From Hyphomicrobiales bacterium (GTDB taxonomy: Bacteria; Pseudomonadota; Alphaproteobacteria; Rhizobiales; Aestuariivirgaceae), in assembly GCA_013002595.1 (NCBI GenBank), contig JABDJG010000326.1:1-7176 (forward strand): 7,176 nucleotides of DNA, read 5' to 3'. Positions 1 to 6,664 of the stretch are shown in pieces. Numbering within the stretch: the stretch's first letter is position 1; every line of letters starts with the position of its first letter. The notes under the pieces were generated by a model. That model was given only the letters and a program-made list of their open reading frames with translations, did not search any database and was not told the origin of the DNA. Position numbers and translations under genes: made by a program.

Positions 1-1288
1 CAACCGGGGCATCAAGAATGTCGGCCAATCGCTGCATGGTCCAGTCCGATGCAACCATACCGCCGTCAACGCGCAACACCGTGTCGCCTGCCCCCTGCCA
101 ATCGGCCTTCATCGCTTCCAGGAGATCGCGTGTCTGATAACAAACCGCCTCCAGTGCGGCCTGGGCAATCTCGGCCCGGCCCGTGCCGCGGGTCAGGCCG
201 AACATCGCGCCGCGGCACTCGGCATCCCAATAAGGAGCACCAAGACCAGTAAACGCCGGCACCAGATAAACACTGTGGCCGGCATCGGCAGCCTTGGCCA
301 GTTCACCGGACTGGGCCGCATCATAGATGATCTGCAAGCTGTCGCGCAACCATTGAACCGCCGCCCCGGCAATGAATATCGAACCTTCCAGCGCATAGGC
401 GGGCTTGCCATCCAGCTGATAGGCGATCGTTGTCAGCAGGCGATTGTTGGAGGTCACCGCCTCGGTGCCGGTGTTCAGCAAGGCAAAGCAGCCGGTGCCA
501 TAGGTTGACTTCATCATGCCCGGCTGGAAACACACCTGGCCCACGGTCGCCGCCTGCTGGTCGCCGGCAATCCCGCCGATGGCGATTTCACAGCCAAAAT
601 GGCTTGCCTCGGTGGTCTCGAAATCGCTCGAGCTATCGCGAACCTCAGGCAACATGGCGCCTGGCACATTGAACAGTTTGAGCAGATCGCCCGACCACTC
701 GCCTTTGTGAATGTCATACAGCATGGTCCGGCTGGCGTTGGTCGCATCGGTCGCGTGCACCGCCCCGCCGGTCAGCCGCCACAGCAAGAAGCTGTCAACA
801 GTGCCAAAGCACAGTTTCCCGGCCTCGGCGGCCGCCCTGGCGCCATCAGTGTTGTCCAGGATCCATGCCAATTTGGTTGCCGAAAAGTACGGATCGAGCA
901 ACAAACCGGTCTTTGCGTTAACTTCTTGCTCGACGCCATCTGCCTTGAGATCGGCACAAAACCGGGCCGTGCGGCGGTCTTGCCAAACAATCGCCCGATT
1001 AACCACTTTTCCGGTTTGTTTGTCCCAGACAACCGTCGTTTCGCGCTGGTTTGTGATCCCAATCGAAGCGATATCGCTTGGCTCAACACCGGCGTCAGCC
1101 ATCGCCAACCGGCACACTTCAAGCGTCGTGCTCCAGATATCTTCAGCATCATGCTCAACCCAGCCATCTGCTGGAAAATGCTGGGCAAATTCTAACTGAC
1201 TGCTGCCGGATACATCTAACCCAGCGTCAAACACAATCGCCCGCGAAGAAGTCGTACCCTGATCTATGGCGAGTATATTTTTATTCAT
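1..1288 (-). CDS. glpK: Glycerol kinase, 3' end truncated by window edge
   Basis: Cytoplasmic kinase of the FGGY family that phosphorylates glycerol with ATP to glycerol 3-phosphate. About 429 codons are visible; the family is about 500 residues long, so roughly 70 C-terminal residues lie beyond the left edge. The N-terminus has the phosphate-binding motif DQGTTSSRA (residues 9-17). Glycerol-contacting residues known from E. coli GlpK are visible: R82 and E83 in ITNQRETT, Y134 in DPYFSATK, and the catalytic D243 in GIAGDQQAA. YGTGCF, the VPAFTGLGAPYWD stretch, and LRVDGG near the edge also match the family closely. Two adjacent ATG codons are possible starts (1291 and 1288). GGAAAG at 1294-1299 lies 5 bases from the second and only 2 from the first, so 1288 is preferred. 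The gene is divergent from tolC. No glycerol facilitator, glpD or glpR is visible. The reading frame is intact throughout, and the identification is very secure. Confidence 0.97.
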   Translation of the reverse strand, partial: MNKNILAIDQGTTSSRAIVFDAGLDVSGSSQLEFAQHFPADGWVEHDAEDIWSTTLEVCRLAMADAGVEPSDIASIGITNQRETTVVWDKQTGKVVNRAIVWQDRRTARFCADLKADGVEQEVNAKTGLLLDPYFSATKLAWILDNTDGARAAAEAGKLCFGTVDSFLLWRLTGGAVHATDATNASRTMLYDIHKGEWSGDLLKLFNVPGAMLPEVRDSSSDFETTEASHFGCEIAIGGIAGDQQAATVGQVCFQPGMMKSTYGTGCFALLNTGTEAVTSNNRLLTTIAYQLDGKPAYALEGSIFIAGAAVQWLRDSLQIIYDAAQSGELAKAADAGHSVYLVPAFTGLGAPYWDAECRGAMFGLTRGTGRAEIAQAALEAVCYQTRDLLEAMKADWQGAGDTVLRVDGGMVASDWTMQRLADILDAPV

Positions 1289-1293
1289 CATCA

Positions 1294-1299
1294 CTTTCC
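1294..1299 (-). promoter_or_regulatory. Ribosome binding site of glpK
   Basis: On the minus strand this reads GGAAAG, followed by TG and two ATG codons in tandem. The spacing is 5 bases to the second ATG and 2 to the first, which decides the start at 1288. Confidence 0.5.
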
Positions 1300-1303
1300 G
1301 GCA

Positions 1304-1356
1304 CGCCAAACGGTCAAGACTTACGGTGCGGCTCGATTGTCACAGTCGCGCCAAAC
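1304..1356. repeat. Pair of 8-base direct repeats CGCCAAAC upstream of glpK
   Basis: CGCCAAAC occurs at 1304-1311 and again at 1349-1356, both between glpK and tolC, with starts 45 bases apart. Their position just upstream of the glpK start would suit binding sites for a regulator, but two 8-mers in 185 bases may also be chance. No factor is recognised. Confidence 0.2.
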
Positions 1357-1366
1357 TTTACGATCA

Positions 1367-1384
1367 TCAATGCACGGTCATTGA
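1367..1384. promoter_or_regulatory. Inverted repeat, possible operator in the divergent region
   Basis: TCAATG (1367-1372) and its exact reverse complement CATTGA (1379-1384) are separated by 6 bases. The right arm overlaps the candidate -35 box of the tolC promoter, the kind of placement a repressor operator would have. No T-run follows, so it is not a terminator. The binding protein is unknown, and a GlpR-type or other regulator is only a guess. Confidence 0.3.
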
Positions 1385-1409
1385 CTTAGCTGCAAGAGTC
1401 ATAAAGAAT
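1381..1409 (+). promoter_or_regulatory. Candidate sigma-70 type promoter for tolC
   Basis: TTGACT at 1381-1386 matches the -35 consensus TTGACA at five of six bases. A spacer of 17 bases leads to AAGAAT at 1404-1409, which matches TATAAT at four of six. Transcription would start near 1416, leaving an untranslated leader of about 60 bases before the GTG at 1477. No equally good promoter was found for glpK on the other strand. Confidence 0.4.
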
Positions 1410-1476
1410 CGCACGCTGATTGTGGGTGGTTCGGGGACATTGTGCTTCCGGCTAAAAATATGGTGGCCAGACTACA

Positions 1477-2907
1477 GTGAATATTGAAAATTACGGTTTG
1501 CTGCAAAGTGGGGTGCGGCGGTCAAAACTGAAAGCGACCGTTTGCTTGCTTGCATTGGTTTCGTTGTCAACCGCATCACTGCCATCCGCGGCGCAAGCGG
1601 AATCGCTGGCCCAGGCATTGACCTCGGCCTATACATCCAATCCGGCCCTGCAGGCCGAACGCGCCCGGCAGCGGGCAACAGATGAGCAGGTTCCCCAGGC
1701 TCTTTCCGGCTGGCGGCCAACTATCGTTGCGACTGGCGACGGTGGTGTCGATTACAATAGGACAAGATCGAACACATCACCTGCCCTCACGACCACCAAG
1801 AAGACAACCGGTCCTGCCGGTCTTTCAATAGAACTCAACCAGCCTGTCTTCCGCGGTTTTCGGACGGTCAATGAAACCAAACGGGCTGAGTCAAACGTTG
1901 AAGCCGGGCGCCAGAACCTGCTGGCCGTCGAACAGCAGGTTTTGTTCGATGCCTCGACGGCCTTCATGAACGTTGTCAGGGACCGCCAGATCGTCAACCT
2001 TCGGGTCAAGAATGTCACCTTCCTGCGCGAACAACTGCGTGCCGCCCAGGCGCGGTTCAATGTCGGTGAAATCACCCGTACCGATGTTGCCCAATCGCGT
2101 GCCCGTTTGAGCCTGTCGATATCCAATCTGGCGGTTGCCAAGTCCAATCTGCGCACCAGTGAAGCCAATTTCGTCAGATTTGTCGGTCACCAGCCGCGCA
2201 AGCTATCGCATATCAAAATTCTGCGCCGGCTGCCCAAAACCATGCAGCAGGCCATAGCCGTGGCTGAACAAGCCAACCCGAACGTTTTGGCAGCAACGCA
2301 TCTGGAAGATGCCTCTGTTTATAATACAGAGGCCGTGAAGGGCAATCTTCTGCCGACTGTCTCGCTCCAGGCGCGCTATGATTATCGCGAGAATCCCGGC
2401 GCGAGAACAAATTCCAACGAATCCGCCAGCTTACTTGGCGTACTTCAAATCCCGCTGTATCAGGCCGGCCGGGTCTATTCAGAGGTTCGCGAAGCCAAGC
2501 AGCTGTCCAGTCAACGCCGGCTGGAGACACTCGACGTTCGCCGTCAGGTCCGCGAAACCGCGGTGAGCGCCTGGCATGCGCTCATCGCCTCGCGCCAAAC
2601 CATCAAATCGTTCACCGACCAGGTCAATGCCAACCAGTTCGCGCTGGAAGGCGTGCGTCAGGAAGCCCTTGTTGGTTCGCGCACGACGCTGGACGTGCTC
2701 GATGCCGAGCAGGAACTCGTCGATTCACAGGTCAACCTTGTTCAGGCCCGGCGCGATTCCATTGTAGCCGCGTACCGGTTGCTCGGCGCAATCGGCAAAT
2801 TGACGGCCCACGATCTGCGGCTGCGCATACCGATCTACGATCCTGAAGAGCACTATGTGGGCACTCGTGACCGACTGTTTGGCACGAACACCGAAACGGT
2901 CGATTAG
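1477..2907 (+). CDS. tolC: TolC-family outer membrane channel protein
   Basis: Outer membrane efflux protein whose trimers form the exit duct of type I secretion systems and RND or MFS drug pumps. It is 476 residues long, typical of the family. A signal peptide is clear: basic RRSKLK near residues 14-19, a hydrophobic core at about 20-36, and a likely cut after AQA at 41. The mature part shows the two-fold internal repeat of OEP proteins. RFNVGEITRTDV (193-204) with the following helix, and EALVGSRTTLDVLDAEQ (396-412), are the two equivalent helix-turn motifs. FRGF (125-128) and YQAGRV (328-333) mark the matching strands. The start is GTG at 1477 behind a weak GGTGG ten bases upstream. A second in-frame GTG at 1513 would still leave a full signal peptide, so the start is uncertain. 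No adaptor or inner-membrane transporter gene is next to it, as is common for a shared TolC. It ends by overlapping the convergent reductase gene. Confidence 0.93.
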   Translation: MNIENYGLLQSGVRRSKLKATVCLLALVSLSTASLPSAAQAESLAQALTSAYTSNPALQAERARQRATDEQVPQALSGWRPTIVATGDGGVDYNRTRSNTSPALTTTKKTTGPAGLSIELNQPVFRGFRTVNETKRAESNVEAGRQNLLAVEQQVLFDASTAFMNVVRDRQIVNLRVKNVTFLREQLRAAQARFNVGEITRTDVAQSRARLSLSISNLAVAKSNLRTSEANFVRFVGHQPRKLSHIKILRRLPKTMQQAIAVAEQANPNVLAATHLEDASVYNTEAVKGNLLPTVSLQARYDYRENPGARTNSNESASLLGVLQIPLYQAGRVYSEVREAKQLSSQRRLETLDVRRQVRETAVSAWHALIASRQTIKSFTDQVNANQFALEGVRQEALVGSRTTLDVLDAEQELVDSQVNLVQARRDSIVAAYRLLGAIGKLTAHDLRLRIPIYDPEEHYVGTRDRLFGTNTETVD

Positions 2908-4124
2908 TCTCGCGACATCAGCTGCTTCATCGGGACTTCAACGTCCGCGAGCATACCGGCATCAACCAGCGTGCCACTGGCGACTAAGCGTCTCGACACG
3001 GCTACATCGCGCACCGCATTGATCGCCGCCATGGCATTCACCTTGCCGTCACGCAGGTAGAACAGGCTGAACGCACCATCGTCCGGATTGCCGCGCATGA
3101 CGGCATCATCGAAGCTATCGGGAATGCCGAGCATCTGCAGGTTGCAGTCATACTGATCAGACCACCCCCACGGCGTATCATCATAAGGCTCTTCACGCCC
3201 GCAGATGATCTTGGCGGCCGCAATCGCCTGGTTTTGGGCATTCTGCCAGGTCTCCAGCCGCATCCGCCGGCCAAGCCTTGGGTTGATATGGTTCGTCACA
3301 TCGCCAGCCGCGTGAATGTTGGCATCTTCGGTGCGGGTAAACTCATCGACCCAAATGCCGCCTTCACAGGCAAGCCCGGCGGCACTGGCAAGTTCACTGT
3401 TCGGAATGACGCCAATCCCTGCAACGATCACATCGCCCTCAACGAGCGTTCCATCCTTGCACGCGATCCGGCAGCCTTGTGCGCCGGTCTCGATCTTGTC
3501 GGGCATCACCCCGCACACCACGTCGACACCGTGCCCTTTGTGCATGTCGGTGACAAACCGGCTGACTTCGGGCCCCGCCACACGGGCCAGCACCCGCTCG
3601 GCAACCTCCATGACAACCGCCTCACAGCCCAGCTTGCGCGCCGCGGCGGCGACTTCCAGGCCAATCAGCCCGCCGCCGACAACGATGATCCGGCGGCCGG
3701 GCACCAGGGCCTTTTGTAACGCCAGGCAGTCATCAATACCGCGCAGGTAATAGATCGGCGCTTGTTCGCTGCCGGGCACATTCAGCAGGCGCGGCCGCGC
3801 GCCTGTCGCCACGATCAGCTTGTCATAGGAAAGCCCGGCCGCGCCTTCGATATCCAGCTGTTGCGCCGTCCGGTCGATACTGACGGCCTTGAGGCCGGGG
3901 CGAAAATCGATATCGAGCCCGGCCAACTCATCGAGTGACAGATACCAGGTCGTTTCCGGTTCGGCGTCACCAACCAGGACCTTTTTCGACAATGGCGGGC
4001 GGTCATAGGGCGGATGAGGTTCATCGCCCAGCAGGATGACCTTGCCGGTAAAATCATACTGCCGAAGCGTCTTTGCCGCCCAGCAGCCGGCCTGTCCGGC
4101 ACCGACAATCACAACCTGGTTCAT
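2904..4124 (-). CDS. FAD-dependent NAD(P)H-ferredoxin reductase, oxygenase electron-transfer type
   Basis: Flavoprotein of the HcaD/BphA4/rhodocoxin reductase/putidaredoxin reductase group, 406 residues (family about 400-430). Such enzymes take electrons from NADH and pass them to a [2Fe-2S] ferredoxin serving a Rieske oxygenase or cytochrome P450. Visible motifs: the FAD-binding GAGQAG at 8-13; PPYDRPPLSK at 38-47, hallmark of this group; ATGARPR at 106-112; the NAD-binding GGGLIG at 150-155 with E173 ending the next strand, which favours NADH over NADPH; and the second FAD motif AAGD at 272-275. The C-terminal domain begins near PWGWSDQYD (318-326). The ATG at 4124 is chosen because the Rossmann strand follows at once and GGAG lies 9 bases upstream; an in-frame ATG at 4157 would add 11 residues unlike the family. 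It is the last gene of the operon, 45 bases after the hydrolase. The ferredoxin and oxygenase it should serve are not in the window, so its partner is unknown. Confidence 0.9.
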   Translation of the reverse strand: MNQVVIVGAGQAGCWAAKTLRQYDFTGKVILLGDEPHPPYDRPPLSKKVLVGDAEPETTWYLSLDELAGLDIDFRPGLKAVSIDRTAQQLDIEGAAGLSYDKLIVATGARPRLLNVPGSEQAPIYYLRGIDDCLALQKALVPGRRIIVVGGGLIGLEVAAAARKLGCEAVVMEVAERVLARVAGPEVSRFVTDMHKGHGVDVVCGVMPDKIETGAQGCRIACKDGTLVEGDVIVAGIGVIPNSELASAAGLACEGGIWVDEFTRTEDANIHAAGDVTNHINPRLGRRMRLETWQNAQNQAIAAAKIICGREEPYDDTPWGWSDQYDCNLQMLGIPDSFDDAVMRGNPDDGAFSLFYLRDGKVNAMAAINAVRDVAVSRRLVASGTLVDAGMLADVEVPMKQLMSRD

Positions 4125-4133
4125 ATTTGCCAA

Positions 4134-4137
4134 CTCC
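4134..4137 (-). promoter_or_regulatory. Ribosome binding site of the reductase gene
   Basis: The minus strand reads GGAG with 9 bases before the ATG at 4124. It supports this start over the in-frame ATG at 4157. Confidence 0.5.
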
Positions 4138-4169
4138 AGTGAGGAACCGCGGCCCACTTGCCATATGGC

Positions 4170-5189
4170 TCAGCGCCCGTCCAGCAATTCCGCAATACTG
4201 TCATCGAGAAATCTGGCAAAGGCCGGCTCATTGCCCGGACTGGCAACACAGTGCCCCCAGGGCGAGGCAAAGACCCGCAACTCGGCATGGCGCATGTGCC
4301 CGACCTCGATGGCGTTGTCCTCGGGCGGAAAATACAGATCATCGCTGCACGGGATCACGATCGCCCGCGCCGTGATCGACGACAGTGCCTTGGCAAGATC
4401 GCCGCCATACAAATCGTTCGCGCTGATATCGCCAAGCTGCCAGGTCTTCAGCTTGGCCAGAAGGTTGTTGGCGTCCCAGTTGTCGGCATGATCCTTGCCC
4501 CAGTCGTCCATCAGTTCATCCGGTGTCGCGAATCCGAGCTGGCGATAGAGCCCGTCGCGATAGAATGTCTGCGAGAACGCCCAGCCGGCATAGACCCGGC
4601 CAAACGCATCAAGCCCGGCGACCGGCGGCTCAGCGTAATCGCCGGCTTGAAACGAACCATCGGCCGTCAATGCGGCTTTCACACCTTCAAGAAAAACATG
4701 ATTGTGCGGTGATGTCTTTGCAGAGGCGCAAAACGGCAGGATGGCATCGACCATGCCGGGATATTGCGCCGCCCATTGATAGGACTGGCAGCCCGCCATC
4801 GACCAGCCGGTGACAAGCGCAATCCGCTCAACGCCAAGCTGTTCGGTCAACAGCCGGTGTTGACAGGCGATATTGTCCCACAAGGTCACATCGGGAAACC
4901 GAGGCCCGTCCGCCGGTGCCGGGGCATTGCTTGGCGACGATGAAATCCCGTTGCCAAACAGATTGATCGACACAACATAGTGCCGTGCCGGATCAATCGC
5001 CCTGCCCGCGCCGAAGAAGCCTTCATTGCGGGTATGTGTGCCCGTGTAGAACGTCGGCATGACAACAACATTGTCTTTTGCAGCGTTCAGCGTCCCATAG
5101 GTCTTGTAGGCCAATCGCGCCGACGGCAAGACCGCGCCGGACTGCAAGATGACATCGCCCAACTCGAAAAAGTCGGCATCTGTGCTCAT
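4170..5189 (-). CDS. MetX-like alpha/beta hydrolase fold protein
   Basis: A 339-residue cytoplasmic protein with the overall plan of homoserine O-acetyltransferase (MetX): an opening stretch LAYKTYGTLN (26-35), INLFGNGISSSPSNAP (75-90), and a nucleophile elbow GWSMAG with S130. By alignment with MetX the other triad members are probably D283 in SDDLYFPP and H313 in WGHCVASPG. MetX proteins usually have GGSMGG at the elbow and GHDAF around the His, and an Arg in the AR..A...YR region; here these read GWSMAG, GHCVA and AGWAFSQTFYR. This argues against a plain methionine biosynthesis enzyme and for another acyl transfer or an ester, amide or thioester hydrolysis. The ATG at 5189 is where family similarity begins; upstream sequence in the frame belongs to the preceding gene in another frame. 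GGAG sits only 2 bases upstream, which is unusually close. It lies 34 bases after the glutamine synthetase-like gene. The fold is secure, but the reaction is unknown. Confidence 0.85.
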   Translation of the reverse strand: MSTDADFFELGDVILQSGAVLPSARLAYKTYGTLNAAKDNVVVMPTFYTGTHTRNEGFFGAGRAIDPARHYVVSINLFGNGISSSPSNAPAPADGPRFPDVTLWDNIACQHRLLTEQLGVERIALVTGWSMAGCQSYQWAAQYPGMVDAILPFCASAKTSPHNHVFLEGVKAALTADGSFQAGDYAEPPVAGLDAFGRVYAGWAFSQTFYRDGLYRQLGFATPDELMDDWGKDHADNWDANNLLAKLKTWQLGDISANDLYGGDLAKALSSITARAIVIPCSDDLYFPPEDNAIEVGHMRHAELRVFASPWGHCVASPGNEPAFARFLDDSIAELLDGR

Positions 5190-5223
5190 GGCTCCACACC
5201 CATTTTGCGTCAACCGGTCGGTC

Positions 5224-6648
5224 TCAATAGAGCCGCAGATACTCCTCGATCTCCCAGTCAGAGATATAGACCGAATAGCGCTCCCATTCATCTGCCTTGT
5301 AGGCGCAGAACGAACTGTGCATCTGCTCGCCGAGCACATCGCGGAAAAAATCGTCGGCTTGCAGCAGCTTGGTTGCCTCATCGAGTGACCGCGGCAAGGC
5401 CTGGACGCCGGCTTCCTCGAACTCTTCTGCCGTCATCACATAAAGGTCGCGGCCAAGCTCGGGACCCGGATCGATCTTTTCCTTGATGCCTTTGACCGTT
5501 GCCGCCGTCGTGCAGGCCATCGCCAGATACGGGTTCATGCACATGTCGGTTGCCCGGTTTTCGATGCAATAGCGGTTCTGCGGCAGGCGCAGCATGGCCG
5601 ATCGGTTGTTCGGGCCATAGGTCACATGGGTCGGCGCCCAGGTATAAACACCGCCCTCAAAGCCCGGAACCCGCGCCACCAGCCCTTTATAGGAATTCAC
5701 CGTCGAACAGGTGATCGCGGCCAGCGAACCACCGTGCTGCAAAAGCCCGCCTACGGCATTATAGGCCTCTTTCGACCAGCCCTTCTTGCTGTCGCCGAAG
5801 ATGTTCTTGCCGGTCTTCTTGTTCTGGATCGAGAAATTGATATGTGCGCCCGAGCGCCAGTCGCCAAGCGTCGGCTTGGGCATATAGGTCACGAACATGC
5901 CGTGCTTCTTGGCAACTTCCTTAAGCAACACCCGAAGGAACACCAGCCGGTCGGCCATTTCGACCACATCGGTGTAGCCGAAATCCAGTTCAAACTGTGA
6001 ATAAGCGCCCTCACAGACCACATCGTGCAGGTCCCACTTGAGCTCGCCGAGAATATCGATCAACTCGCCCAGGAAACCCATTGAATCGATTGAAGCTTCC
6101 ACATCATAGCCCCAGGCCTGACGGCGCGGTTTGTTGCCGCTCGGCAGAACCGGATCATTGTCGAACGCCTTGACCGGCCGGCCCTCGTCATCATAGCGCA
6201 GCACCATGAATTCAGGCTCGACACCGGCCATCGGTTTGAAACCGGCCGCATCGGCCGCCGCAACCTGTCGTTTCAGGGCTGAGCGCGGGCACAGATTGTA
6301 GGGTTTGCCCTGCCAATAAAGATCGGCAAATATCCAGGCTTGGGTTGAGTCCCATGGACAGATGTAGACCGCATCGAGATCGGGGATGGTGATCTGATCG
6401 GGATCGGCCGGACCAAGTTCCGGCACAAAGGAGATCGAATGCACGGCGAACTGCGGCCCCTTGCCGAGGCATAATTCCTCAAAATCCCACATCGGCACCG
6501 GCTTGGTTTTCGGCACCCCCAGAAGATCAATCCAGCAGCACAGCAGGTATTTCACGCCGGCCTTCTCAAGCCGCTTCTTGACGGCGGGTATCTGCTTGCG
6601 ATTGCGTTCAATCGCCTCGTCCATTGATTCAACGTAAATTTTGCTCAT
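5224..6648 (-). CDS. Glutamine synthetase-family ligase (type III/GlnT or gamma-glutamylamide synthetase-like)
   Basis: A 474-residue enzyme of the class I glutamine synthetase fold, which joins ammonia or an amine to the gamma-carboxyl of glutamate using ATP. Metal and substrate ligands of Salmonella GS are matched: E144 and E146 in VEPEF, E213 and E220 in EGAYSQFE, H269 in SGAHINFS, R349 and R354 in NNRSAMLRLP, and E363 and R365 in CIENRATD. The flap Glu that closes over the ammonium site appears as E331 in VPGFEGG. Two canonical residues differ by eye alignment: the ammonium-binding Asp of FDGSSI (here FAVHSI, A68), and the second His of HxH (here N271). The closest known types are GlnT and the gamma-glutamylmethylamide or gamma-glutamylisopropylamide synthetases. 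NLYDLPP, the adenylylation site of the ammonia-assimilating GS, is not kept (DLYVMTA, Y403). The start at 6648 has a strong AAGGGGAG five bases upstream. It lies 16 bases after the Lrp-type regulator gene. The family is certain; the amine substrate is unknown. Confidence 0.93.
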   Translation of the reverse strand: MSKIYVESMDEAIERNRKQIPAVKKRLEKAGVKYLLCCWIDLLGVPKTKPVPMWDFEELCLGKGPQFAVHSISFVPELGPADPDQITIPDLDAVYICPWDSTQAWIFADLYWQGKPYNLCPRSALKRQVAAADAAGFKPMAGVEPEFMVLRYDDEGRPVKAFDNDPVLPSGNKPRRQAWGYDVEASIDSMGFLGELIDILGELKWDLHDVVCEGAYSQFELDFGYTDVVEMADRLVFLRVLLKEVAKKHGMFVTYMPKPTLGDWRSGAHINFSIQNKKTGKNIFGDSKKGWSKEAYNAVGGLLQHGGSLAAITCSTVNSYKGLVARVPGFEGGVYTWAPTHVTYGPNNRSAMLRLPQNRYCIENRATDMCMNPYLAMACTTAATVKGIKEKIDPGPELGRDLYVMTAEEFEEAGVQALPRSLDEATKLLQADDFFRDVLGEQMHSSFCAYKADEWERYSVYISDWEIEEYLRLY

Positions 6649-6653
6649 CGGCT

Positions 6654-6661
6654 CTCCCCTT
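6654..6661 (-). promoter_or_regulatory. Strong ribosome binding site of the glutamine synthetase-like gene
   Basis: The minus strand reads AAGGGGAG, a near-ideal Shine-Dalgarno, 5 bases before the ATG at 6648. It occupies most of the 16-base gap after the regulator stop codon, so no separate promoter fits there and cotranscription is likely. Confidence 0.7.
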
Positions 6662-6664
6662 CTT

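Noticed and set aside
599..1199. Plus-strand open frames of 162-198 codons
   Set aside because: They lie fully antisense to glpK, whose conserved motifs are unmistakable. Their composition is that of a reverse-strand shadow, with no recognisable domain.
2880..2930. Rho-independent terminator between tolC and the reductase gene
   Set aside because: No GC-rich stem followed by a T-run was found on either strand at the junction.
3234..3750. Plus-strand open frames of 144-161 codons
   Set aside because: Antisense to the reductase coding region, low-complexity His/Pro/Arg-rich translation, no family resemblance.
4158..4712. Plus-strand open frame of 184 codons
   Set aside because: Antisense to the alpha/beta hydrolase gene and without recognisable motifs.
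4170..5189. Naming the hydrolase metX (homoserine O-acetyltransferase)
   Set aside because: The fold matches, but elbow, His motif and Arg region differ from MetX and no methionine genes are nearby, so no symbol was given.
5190..5381. Longer start for the alpha/beta hydrolase (ATG at 5381)
   Set aside because: The extra 64 codons overlap the end of the glutamine synthetase-like gene in another frame and have no family similarity. The protein family begins near the ATG at 5189.
5224..6648. Naming the ligase glnA
   Set aside because: The ammonium-site and adenylylation-site residues differ from the ammonia-assimilating enzyme, and no glnB gene is adjacent.
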